A stretch of DNA of 63,440 nucleotides from Pseudomonadota bacterium (GTDB lineage: Bacteria; Pseudomonadota; Gammaproteobacteria; Burkholderiales; Burkholderiaceae_C), in contig JAJZTW010000016.1 in the NCBI GenBank assembly GCA_021847345.1, positions 1 to 63,440 on the forward strand, read 5' to 3'. The position numbers were made by a program, and so were the translations under genes. Shown in pieces: positions 1 to 9,929 of the stretch; within the stretch, counting starts at the first letter, position 1; the number at the start of each line of letters is the position of its first letter. The notes below the pieces were generated by a model that saw nothing but the letters and a program-made list of their open reading frames with translations, was not told where the DNA came from and did not search any database.

Positions 1-109
1 CTCGAACTCGAACCAGCCTGAGCACCCATGCGGATCGCCACCCACTGCGCCAGCGCGCCACGGCAGCAACGTTCCTCATCGTCTGAGCCCGAGCCAAGCT
101 CCAGACGCC

Positions 110-140
110 AAAAAGCCCGAGTGGCGTGAGCCACTCGGGC
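110..140 (-). terminator. Rho-independent terminator, probably the displaced tRNA-Glu terminator
   Basis: A perfect 11-bp stem (GCCCGAGTGGC at 115-125 with GCCACTCGGGC at 130-140, loop GTGA) is followed on the minus strand by five T residues (plus-strand AAAAA, 110-114). It lies just outside the 13-bp repeat that copies the tRNA-Glu 3' end. I infer that it was the terminator of the tRNA-Ala/tRNA-Glu transcript before the element inserted. Confidence 0.85.
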
Positions 141-148
141 CTTGAAAC

Positions 149-161
149 TGGCGCCCCCTAG
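149..161. repeat. Candidate attL: partial copy of the tRNA-Glu 3' end
   Basis: TGGCGCCCCCTAG differs at one base from TGGCGTCCCCTAG at 4930-4942, which is the last 13 bases of tRNA-Glu read on the plus strand. The copy is followed outward by a minus-strand terminator, as expected for the sequence once adjacent to the tRNA. I read the two copies as left and right ends of the integrated element. With 12 of 13 matches it is short, so confidence is moderate. Confidence 0.6.
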
Positions 162-275
162 ATTTCCACACTCTCACCATGATTTAGCGCGACGCCCCAG
201 CTGGGAAGTGACGATAACGTTGAAAACGCCACGACTGCAACGGAGAAAGCGCCTTCGCTTCTAATCAGCAAACAC

Positions 276-1022
276 TTACGGCTGCAACCCGAGAGCCAGC
301 AAATCAGAAACCCGTTCAACTAATTCAACAAGATCGCGATCCATGAATTCCGAGCGCGCATCAGGTCTTGCAAGCAACCCGCTCTTAAAGACCGTTCCAC
401 CATATTTTTTGGCTACGTAAATGCAACGCTTACGCTTACCACGAATTGCGACGAACTCAGAATCAATAAGCAAAGCACGCGCAATGCGCTCGAGTTCAAT
501 CTCGCGCGCATTTTCTTCTTCATCGTCCGCCGCCTCCTTGAATTGATCTATGGCTGCAAGCAGGCGCTGACAAGCGCCGGATGCATAGCCAAGTGAGATT
601 GCATACGATCCGTGAAGCGCCAGAACCTCAAAATAAATATATCCTCCGCTTTCATGTTCCGCTTCTTTTGCCAAGAGACTATGTCTTCTCATGAAAGCGG
701 CAATTTGTCTTTCGCTGTCTTGCCCCTCGAACGCCTCATTGATAGCCTCCTGGACATCGAATGACGCAGAATATACAAAGACAATATCCGGCTTGATTGC
801 GCGCAGATAATCCATAAAGGGCTCAGCCTCTAAAATCACCACATTCGCCGCCTTTTGAATTAAATCAGCACACTCAATGGGCGCGACTCCTTCAGTTTTA
901 ATGGTCGCGATTGTCTGGGCAAGAAGCACAGATAGCGGCTGATTTGCGATGCAAAAAGATTCGGCATACATATCTTCTCCCAGCCGCCACGATGGCGCCA
1001 ATTGGTAGAAATTATCTGTCAA
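276..1022 (-). CDS. Hypothetical protein, low-GC island cargo
   Basis: This is an open frame of 248 residues from a TTG start. A better-supported start may be the ATG at 969-971 (231 residues), which has GGGAGA about six bases upstream. I do not recognise the family. The protein looks soluble, with an acidic stretch around residues 167-174 (DDEEENARE) followed by a basic patch (RGKRKR) and YVAKKYGG. No signal peptide or membrane segment is apparent. Base composition is clearly lower in G+C than the rest of the window, which indicates recent acquisition. It is the only clear cargo-type gene of the element and is transcribed toward its left end. A defence or effector role would be guesswork. 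Confidence 0.7.
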   Translation of the reverse strand: MTDNFYQLAPSWRLGEDMYAESFCIANQPLSVLLAQTIATIKTEGVAPIECADLIQKAANVVILEAEPFMDYLRAIKPDIVFVYSASFDVQEAINEAFEGQDSERQIAAFMRRHSLLAKEAEHESGGYIYFEVLALHGSYAISLGYASGACQRLLAAIDQFKEAADDEEENAREIELERIARALLIDSEFVAIRGKRKRCIYVAKKYGGTVFKSGLLARPDARSEFMDRDLVELVERVSDLLALGLQP

Positions 1023-1316
1023 ACGGGCCGACCGCAGATGGCTTACGTCATCTTCTCATGCATCTTCGCTTCCCATGCAGCATCCTTTCCATTGATCGTC
1101 GTCACATTGGAAGCCGACTCTTCCTGCAGCAAGTCCAGCAGCGCGTGGAGCGCAGCTCACTTCTCGGCTAGATGGTCGTGATCGTCGTAATGCCGGTCCT
1201 TACGTCCCCAAGGCATGGCTCTGTAGTCCTTGGCCGAATTACAGCCTCCGCCGAGCGGGAGGGCTGCACGAGCTGCCCGCGTGGCACGCCACCGGTTCGT
1301 GCAAGCGAGGTCTTAG

Positions 1317-1340
1317 GCTCAGCGCCTGCAGGCGCTGAGC
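1317..1340. repeat. 24-bp perfect palindrome
   Basis: GCTCAGCGCCTG is followed directly by its reverse complement CAGGCGCTGAGC. It opens the hairpin-dense block. Its role is unknown; it could be a dimeric protein site or part of an RNA fold. Confidence 0.8.
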
Positions 1341-1365
1341 TCGGGGGAGCCGCGAAGCGGGGGTG

Positions 1366-1380
1366 CGGGCGTCCAGCCCG
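1366..1380. repeat. Hairpin with GTCCA loop, copy 1
   Basis: Stem CGGGC (1366-1370) and GCCCG (1376-1380) closes a GTCCA loop. Flanking GCGGG and CCCGC can extend the stem. The same 15-base core recurs at 1697-1713 in a different sequence background. Confidence 0.7.
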
Positions 1381-1517
1381 TACCCGCAGGCGCGCGGCAG
1401 CGCGCAGGCCTGGGGGGAGCCGCCGTGGGGCCGGACACTGGCGGCGGGAGCGGTAGCGACCAAAGACAGGGTAGGCGCCACGAGTGGGGGGCGAAGCCCC
1501 GCCCCCCGCCGAAGGCA

Positions 1518-1615
1518 CGGGCAAAAGGCTTCGCGATGCCGCAAGGCACCCGACAGGGCAAGCTCAGCCGGGCCGCCAGGCACGGGTGAGCGCAGTCGGC
1601 GAAGCCTTTTGCCCG
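1518..1615. repeat. 17-bp inverted repeat, 64-base spacer
   Basis: The arm at 1518-1534 (CGGGCAAAAGGCTTCGC) is perfectly complementary to 1599-1615. Unlike most of the surroundings the arms include an A/T-rich core (AAAA/TTTT), so the match is not just a product of high G+C. It would form a long stem in RNA or a cruciform in DNA. Confidence 0.85.
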
Positions 1616-1695
1616 CGCATTCGCGCGGGGGGCCGCAAGCTGCATCCGCAGCGCGCAGCGAGCCGCAGGCGCGTAGGCAAGTCAGGGGGGCGGAT

Positions 1696-1714
1696 GCCGG
1701 GCGTCCAGCCCGGC
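1696..1714. repeat. Hairpin with GTCCA loop, copy 2
   Basis: Stem GCCGGGC (1696-1702) and GCCCGGC (1708-1714) closes the same GTCCA loop found at 1371-1375. The sequence just before it (GCGGATGC, 1690-1697) is complementary to 1642-1649, giving a compact nested structure. Confidence 0.7.
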
Positions 1715-1959
1715 AAGCACGCCGTCCGCCCCTAGGCGGCGAGGGCCGAAGGCACGCGAGGTGTGCGGTCGACTCCCTGGCGCGCAGGGTCGCAACGCGA
1801 CCCGAAGGGCCTTGACGTCACTGGATTGGCGAGGGCCGTGTCACTGGATTGACCTCTGGGGCTTCGAGCCCAGAGAGCCGACAGGGGATCGATCCAGCGG
1901 TCTTAATTCCTGGCGCGCCAAAGTTCCGTGGGCCTAGACGGTGCAAGGAGGACTTCATC

Positions 1960-2880
1960 GTGAGCAACTTGCCCCGCGAACATCATCATCTCAACGCCCA
2001 TGCGCGCCACCTGGAAAAGGCCCTGACCGCACTGCTCTGGACCGTCAGGTTCCGGTGGACGGCCACGCTGGTCATCGACCGCCTGCTGGGCGGCAACGGC
2101 CTTGTGCGCAAACTCATCGCGCGAAAGTTCTTGGTCGAGCACCGCGTCCCCAGTCCGTTCTCGCCCGTGCGCTATTACGTCACGCTGGGCTTGGAGGGTC
2201 TGGCGCTGCTGCAGCGGAACTGGCAGGCGATCGAGGGCGGCGCGTACGGCCACCTCGCCCTGTGCCTTTCCCGGTCCTTCGAATTGCCCATCCGCCCGGA
2301 CCATCGCATCCGCGAGCACCGCTTCGAGCACGATCTGCACCTGCAGTTCTTGGTCACAGACGAGTTTCGACGCGAGGGCCTGCGACTCCAATACCTGCAA
2401 CTGTCGGATGATCTTGAGCGAACGCCGCCGGCCAAGCGCCCCAGCAAGATTCCGGACGCGATCCTCCACCTGCGTTCGAAGGACGACCCCACCGATCCGA
2501 CGATCAGCACGCGCTGGATCGAGGTCGAGTATTCCAGGAAGAACTCCCGGGAAGTCGATACGTTTTGCGCGTACTACCGAGCCGCACTCGTCGGCAGCGC
2601 GAAAAAGCCGTTCGACGAGCTGATCATCTACTGCCATGCCTCGCTGTATGCTCAGTGGCGTCGGGACTTCCTACGGACGACCATTCCCAAGTGGATCTTC
2701 CGCAAGGACAAGCGCACCTGGGTACGCCTCGATCCGAAGGACTGGCTCCATTTCCCGGAGCTGACCTTCATGGATCGGTTCAAGTACGTCCAACAACTCC
2801 CAGCGGACGGCAAAAAGAGCTCGGCCGCGCAGGCGCCAGCGCGGGATGCGCTTGCGGCATCAGGACAACGCTCAGGCTAG
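1960..2880 (+). CDS. Replication-relaxation-like protein
   Basis: This codes for 306 residues from a GTG start, chosen because a perfect AAGGAGG lies eight bases upstream (1945-1951). The first ~100 residues look like a winged-helix domain ending in YYVTLGLEGLALL. The remainder contains HRFEHDLHLQFL, then PDAIL and WIEVEYSRKN, a spacing reminiscent of the PD-(D/E)XK-like half of replication-relaxation proteins of plasmids and integrative elements. Catalytic residues are not certain. It sits between the hairpin block and the recombinase, in the same orientation as the recombinase. The family call is from overall pattern and is moderate; a regulatory or replication role for the element is inferred. 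Confidence 0.6.
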   Translation: MSNLPREHHHLNAHARHLEKALTALLWTVRFRWTATLVIDRLLGGNGLVRKLIARKFLVEHRVPSPFSPVRYYVTLGLEGLALLQRNWQAIEGGAYGHLALCLSRSFELPIRPDHRIREHRFEHDLHLQFLVTDEFRREGLRLQYLQLSDDLERTPPAKRPSKIPDAILHLRSKDDPTDPTISTRWIEVEYSRKNSREVDTFCAYYRAALVGSAKKPFDELIIYCHASLYAQWRRDFLRTTIPKWIFRKDKRTWVRLDPKDWLHFPELTFMDRFKYVQQLPADGKKSSAAQAPARDALAASGQRSG

Positions 2881-2959
2881 CTCCCGCGTCCCGGCGTCAA
2901 GGGTGAAGGCTTGCGCCCGGGCCTGCGGCCCGCCCTTGACTCCGGGCCTGCTGCGGGAG
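2881..2959. repeat. Long imperfect hairpin downstream of the replication-relaxation gene
   Basis: Nested complementary blocks run inward: CTCCCGC (2881-2887) with GCGGGAG (2953-2959), GTCAAGGG (2896-2903) with CCCTTGAC (2933-2940), and an internal GGGCC-TGC-GGCCC loop. It begins right after the stop codon. There is no T run, so this is not a standard terminator. It may end or stabilise the upstream transcript. Confidence 0.6.
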
Positions 2960-3187
2960 CTGCTGGAGCGCCGCCCCGACGCCGCAAGCACCTCCCACGC
3001 GAAAGGCCGCGCCTGGCTCACACACTGACGCTGACACCGCGCATGCGGCCCCTTCCCCCCGCCCTTCCCCTGCCCGGGGAAGGGAGCGCCCCTCTGCCGC
3101 AATCACCTTGCTCGTCCACGCCAGCAACATCGAGCGCCCGGAAATTTCTCAGCAGGATTTGTTTTTGGGCTGCCTTCTGTGCAGCGG
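2960..3187. other. Gap before the small recombinase-linked ORF
   Basis: No convincing gene. It contains a perfect 9-bp hairpin (CCCTTCCCC 3062-3070 with GGGGAAGGG 3076-3084) with no T tract, then a more A/T-rich stretch (about 3125-3215) that may hold the promoter of the following genes. I could not assign -35 and -10 boxes with confidence. Confidence 0.4.
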
Positions 3188-3415
3188 ATGGAAATCAAAA
3201 CTATCGATCGGCCATCCCTGCCTTCCACCCACCAGGCCGATATCCAACCTACGGCGCCTAAGCCTCTGCGCCGGCGCAGCAAGCGGCTGGCGCCCATGAC
3301 GGTCGACACTCTGGGCGAACCCGTGAACCTTGCCGGGATGGCGACATTGCTGCTACACCTGCATCGTAAGCAGCTTGCCCAGCCGCGCCCACACGAGGTT
3401 CAAGACGATGACTGA
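3188..3415 (+). CDS. Small hypothetical protein overlapping the recombinase start
   Basis: A 75-residue frame from ATG; a GTG three codons upstream is also possible. It is basic in the middle (PLRRRSKRLAP) with a leucine-rich helix near the end (NLAGMATLLLHLHRKQL) and an acidic tail. The last eight bases overlap the recombinase start (ATGACTGA), the pattern of translational coupling. Size, charge and position would suit an accessory factor such as an excisionase-like protein, but no family is recognised. It could be a fortuitous frame. Confidence 0.45.
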   Translation: MEIKTIDRPSLPSTHQADIQPTAPKPLRRRSKRLAPMTVDTLGEPVNLAGMATLLLHLHRKQLAQPRPHEVQDDD

Positions 3416-4970
3416 CGAACACCGCGCCGCCCTCTACCTGCGTTCTAGCAAGGACCGCAACGACGTGTCGATCGACGCGCAGCGCCGCGCGCTGCATGAG
3501 CTGGCCATCGCGCACAAGCTGGTCGTGGTGCATGAGTTCGCCGATGCCGTCGAAAGCGGCAAGGACGAGATGCGCCCGGGCTTCATCGCGCTGCGCGAGG
3601 CCGTGAAGAACCCCAGGCGTGGCTGGTCGCATCTATGCGTGCTGGACACCAGCAGGGTGGCGCGCAAGCAGCTGATCGCGATGGCCTTCGAGCACGACTG
3701 CGAGCGCTTCGCTGTGAAGGTTCTGTACAAGACCCTTCCGGACATTGATCCGATCTACGCCAACTTCATGCGCTCGATCATGCAGGCTATCGACGAGTTG
3801 CACTCGATGACCAGCAAGGCCAAGGGCATGGCCGGCATGGCGGAGAACGTGCACAAGGGCTGGCGCGCTGGCGGCAGCGCGCCGCGCGGCTATTCGCTGG
3901 AGCATGTGCCCACCGGGGCCATCCGCGATGGCCTGCCGGTGATGAAAAGCCGCCTGGTGCCGAACGAGGATGCCCAGCTCGTCGCGGCCTACCTGCGCGG
4001 CCGCGCGGCGGGCAAGTCTCGTATGGAACTGGTGCGACAGCTCGGCATCCCGTGGAAGGTCGACGGGCTCAACGGCATGGAGTGGATGGCGTTGACCTAC
4101 GCCGGGCACACGGTGTGGGGCGTGCATGCCGAGCGCAGCGCCCAGGGCGGCTACCTCGGCGGCGAGAAGCGCCGCCCGCGGTCGGAATGGCTGGTCAAGC
4201 GCGACACCCACCCTGCCCTGATCAGCGACGCCGAGGCCGAGTTTGTCCTGATGCAGATCGAGCGCGGCCGCACCCGGCGCACGCGCAAGAGCAACCACCC
4301 CTACCTGCTGACCGGGCTGCTGGTCGACGGCCAGGGACGGCCGTGGCATGGCGAGTGGGACGTGCGCAACGACAGCGGCATGTACCGACTGGTGCACGAG
4401 AAGAAGGTGGCCGCGCACCGGGTCGACGACCCGGTGCTGGAGCGGATCCTCGCCGACCTGCGCGCCCCGGAGACGGTCGACCGGCTGCTGCAGACGCTGC
4501 GCGGCCAGATGGGCGAGGTGCAGGCGCCCGACGGGCGCGCGATCGCGGGCAAGGAGAAGCGCCTGGACGCGCTGACGCGCAAGATCTCGCAGCTGATCGA
4601 CCTGCAGTTGGAGGCGCCGACGCCCGAGACCCGCCTAGCCTATGCGCGCAGCGTCGAGCAGTCGGAGGCGGAGCGTGCGCTGGTGGCGCGGGAGCTGGAG
4701 CAGTTGCGCGCGGACGGTCAGGTGCAGCGCGACGCGCAGGGGCTGGAGCGCCGCGACGTCGTTGCTCTGCTGGATGACTTGTTCGCCCGGATCAAGGGCG
4801 GGCTGGATGCGGATGACCTGGAAAAAACAAAGGCCGCATTGAGCGGCCTTGTTCATCGCATCGAGCTGGAACCGGGAGCGGATACGCTCCGGATCTGCTA
4901 TCAAGTCGAACCCTTGACAGGGTTTAACTTGGCGTCCCCTAGGGGATTCGAACCCCTGTTATCGCCGTGA
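3408..4970 (+). CDS. Large serine recombinase (element integrase)
   Basis: The protein has 520 residues from an ATG following ACGAGG. The N-terminal resolvase domain begins AALYLRSSKDRNDVSIDAQR, with the serine of YLRSS as likely nucleophile. A recombinase domain follows (LVPNEDAQLVAAYLRGRAAGKSRMELV), and then a zinc-ribbon-like region without an obvious cysteine set. A helical stretch rich in Glu, Lys and Arg comes next (about residues 390-460). The last codons, reading ASPRGFEPLLSP, are encoded by the tRNA-Glu gene itself and the TGA stop overlaps the tRNA anticodon. This tail is a product of the integrated state, since excision would join a different sequence. It probably catalyses integration and excision at tRNA-Glu. 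Confidence 0.88.
   Translation: MTDEHRAALYLRSSKDRNDVSIDAQRRALHELAIAHKLVVVHEFADAVESGKDEMRPGFIALREAVKNPRRGWSHLCVLDTSRVARKQLIAMAFEHDCERFAVKVLYKTLPDIDPIYANFMRSIMQAIDELHSMTSKAKGMAGMAENVHKGWRAGGSAPRGYSLEHVPTGAIRDGLPVMKSRLVPNEDAQLVAAYLRGRAAGKSRMELVRQLGIPWKVDGLNGMEWMALTYAGHTVWGVHAERSAQGGYLGGEKRRPRSEWLVKRDTHPALISDAEAEFVLMQIERGRTRRTRKSNHPYLLTGLLVDGQGRPWHGEWDVRNDSGMYRLVHEKKVAAHRVDDPVLERILADLRAPETVDRLLQTLRGQMGEVQAPDGRAIAGKEKRLDALTRKISQLIDLQLEAPTPETRLAYARSVEQSEAERALVARELEQLRADGQVQRDAQGLERRDVVALLDDLFARIKGGLDADDLEKTKAALSGLVHRIELEPGADTLRICYQVEPLTGFNLASPRGFEPLLSP
4822..4850 (-). terminator. Antisense terminator for the tRNA operon, inside the recombinase gene
   Basis: AAGGCCGC (4830-4837) pairs with GCGGCCTT (4843-4850) around a five-base loop. 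On the minus strand the hairpin is followed by TTTGTTTTTT (plus 4822-4829 is A-rich), an excellent intrinsic terminator about 80 bases past tRNA-Glu. The same bases encode recombinase codons (EKTKAALSGLVH). It would replace the host terminator moved away by insertion. Confidence 0.82.
4909..4924. repeat. Short dyad beside the tRNA end
   Basis: AACCCT (4909-4914) and AGGGTT (4919-4924) form a perfect 6-bp dyad six bases from the tRNA 3' end. It could be a recombinase half-site pair or a minor hairpin. Function unknown. Confidence 0.35.
4930..4942. repeat. Candidate attR: tRNA-Glu 3' terminal 13 bases
   Basis: TGGCGTCCCCTAG is the encoded CCA end, discriminator and acceptor strand of tRNA-Glu read on the plus strand. 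It matches 149-161 at 12 of 13 positions and marks the right end of the element. Confidence 0.6.
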
Positions 4971-5005
4971 AAGGGCGGTGTCCTAGGCCTCTAGACGAAG
5001 GGGAC
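4930..5005 (-). tRNA. tRNA-Glu (anticodon TTC)
   Basis: A 76-base gene with encoded CCA. Acceptor stem GTCCCCT pairs with AGGGGAC, the T arm reads GGGGTTCGAATCCCC, and the anticodon loop is CTTTCAC. It lies 32 bases downstream of tRNA-Ala on the same strand. It is the integration site of the element to its left, and integration keeps the full tRNA sequence intact. Confidence 0.97.
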
Positions 5006-5037
5006 AGGACGTACTGCGAACTACCTTTTTGCTTGGT

Positions 5038-5113
<76 letters not shown>

Positions 5114-5145
5114 GCAAGCAAAGACGTGAATATTAGCTGATTTTT

Positions 5146-5190
5146 CGTGAAGTGCGCAAGTCCCATCGTGTGGAACCTGCGCACTTCACG
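5146..5190 (-). repeat. 13-bp inverted repeat after lon
   Basis: CGTGAAGTGCGCA (5146-5158) is perfectly complementary to 5178-5190, with a 19-base loop, starting 11 bases past the lon stop. On the lon strand it is followed by AAAAATC rather than a T run, so it is not a classic terminator. It may protect the lon mRNA 3' end or separate lon from the tRNA genes. Confidence 0.75.
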
Positions 5191-5201
5191 GGTGGCTTCG
5201 C

Positions 5202-7634
<2,433 letters not shown>

Positions 7635-7800
7635 GTTGGCCCCCTGTAGGAATCATGGTGCACAGATGGGGAGCCCGGCGCGGATTGCAAGCCCGCGCGT
7701 TCGGCGCCCCCTGAAATGCCGAATCAGCTCTCGCACCGCAAGCTCAGGGCGCATGCGGTGCGAAAGCGGGTGCCGGGGCGGCGTGGGCCGCCGCGGGTGC

Positions 7801-9069
<1,269 letters not shown>

Positions 9070-9100
9070 GGCTCGCTACTCGAAAATACAACAATGCCGA

Positions 9101-9709
9101 TCAGCTGCGCGCGGCGATGACTTCGTCGAGCAGGCCGTATTCCTTGGCCTGGTCGGCGGACATGAAGAAATCGCGCTCGGTGTCGGCGGCGATCTTCTCC
9201 AGCGGCTGCCCGGTCCGCTCGGACAGGATGCGGTTCAGGCGCTCGCGCAGATACAGGATCTCGCGCGCCTGGATCTCGATGTCGGTGGCCTGGCCCTGCG
9301 CCCCGCCGAGCGGCTGGTGGATCATCACCCGCGAGTTCGGCAGCGAATAGCGCTTGCCCTTGGCGCCGGCCGCCAGCAGGAAGGCACCCATGCTCGCCGC
9401 CAGGCCCACGCACAGCGTGGACACATCCGGTTTGATGAATTGCATGGTGTCGAAGATCGCCATGCCCGCCGAAACCGACCCGCCCGGGGAATTGATGTAG
9501 AGCGAAATGTCCTTGTCGGGGTTTTCGGATTCCAGGAACAGCAGTTGCGCAACCACCAGGTTGGCCGTCTGGTCGTTGACCGGACCCACGAGAAAGATCA
9601 CCCGTTCGCGCAGCAGGCGCGAATAGATGTCGTAGGCGCGTTCGCCACGCCCGCTTTGTTCGATGACGATCGGCACCATGCCGAGATTCTGGGTTTCTAG
9701 AGCACTCAT
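9101..9709 (-). CDS. clpP: ClpP proteolytic subunit
   Basis: A 202-residue serine peptidase that forms the tetradecameric Clp chamber. The catalytic triad is Ser106 (GLAASMGA), His131 (VMIHQPLGG) and Asp180 (TERDFFM). The N-terminus includes [22 protein letters not shown], typical of the mature enzyme. It lies between tig and clpX on the same strand, the common proteobacterial order. Confidence 0.98.
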   Translation of the reverse strand: MSALETQNLGMVPIVIEQSGRGERAYDIYSRLLRERVIFLVGPVNDQTANLVVAQLLFLESENPDKDISLYINSPGGSVSAGMAIFDTMQFIKPDVSTLCVGLAASMGAFLLAAGAKGKRYSLPNSRVMIHQPLGGAQGQATDIEIQAREILYLRERLNRILSERTGQPLEKIAADTERDFFMSADQAKEYGLLDEVIAARS

Positions 9710-9929
9710 GACCGTGCGTTGCGATGGAATGCTTCAAGGTTAGCATGCCCCCGCCGACTCGTCCGCAGCGCTGATGCGGGGCGGTGACGCGCTTTGACCA
9801 GTCTGCTAACAGGGGTATTCGGCACGCGCCAAAGAAAACCGCCCGGCCGCGCCCCGCTCACGGGGCGCTGGCCGAGCGGCCATGGCCGCGGGCCACAGGC
9901 CCGCCGGCGCTCGAAGGCGCTTGGAGGCC

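Larger units (their letters stand above)
1172..1815. other. GC-rich hairpin-dense region without a convincing gene
   Basis: About 640 bases with open frames in nearly every register, all low-complexity and rich in Arg, Ala, Pro and Gly, as expected of non-coding GC-rich DNA. Instead of a gene the region contains a 24-bp palindrome (1317-1340), a 17-bp inverted repeat (1518-1534 with 1599-1615), two hairpins sharing the stem-loop CGGGC-GTCCA-GCCCG (1366-1380 and 1696-1714), a CCCGCGC/GCGCGGG hairpin (1613-1629) and an 8-bp long-range pairing (1642-1649 with 1690-1697). Just beyond it, TCACTGGATTG-type sequence occurs twice (near 1818 and 1841). It could be a structured RNA, an element replication origin, or a cluster of extragenic palindromes. 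Confidence 0.5.
149..4942. mobile_element. Serine-recombinase integrative element at tRNA-Glu
   Basis: A roughly 4.8-kb segment lies between two near-identical 13-bp repeats, the right one being the 3' end of tRNA-Glu(TTC). It carries a large serine recombinase abutting the tRNA, a small ORF, a replication-relaxation-like gene, a GC-rich hairpin block, and one gene of visibly lower G+C at the far end. No conjugation or structural phage genes are present, so it is either a minimal integrative element or the remnant of a larger one. The genes have no relation to the housekeeping genes on the right. Boundaries are inferred from the repeats only. Confidence 0.7.

Noticed and set aside
1168-1815. 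Several open frames of 80-150 codons on both strands
   Set aside because: All are low-complexity, Arg/Ala/Pro/Gly-rich, mutually overlapping, without ribosome sites, and coincide with hairpins. They look like products of high G+C.
1849-1959. TTG start for the replication-relaxation gene
   Set aside because: GTG at 1960 has a perfect AAGGAGG at the right distance; the upstream TTG has none.
3062-3084. Perfect 9-bp hairpin as a terminator
   Set aside because: No T run on either strand, so it is only noted within the gap.
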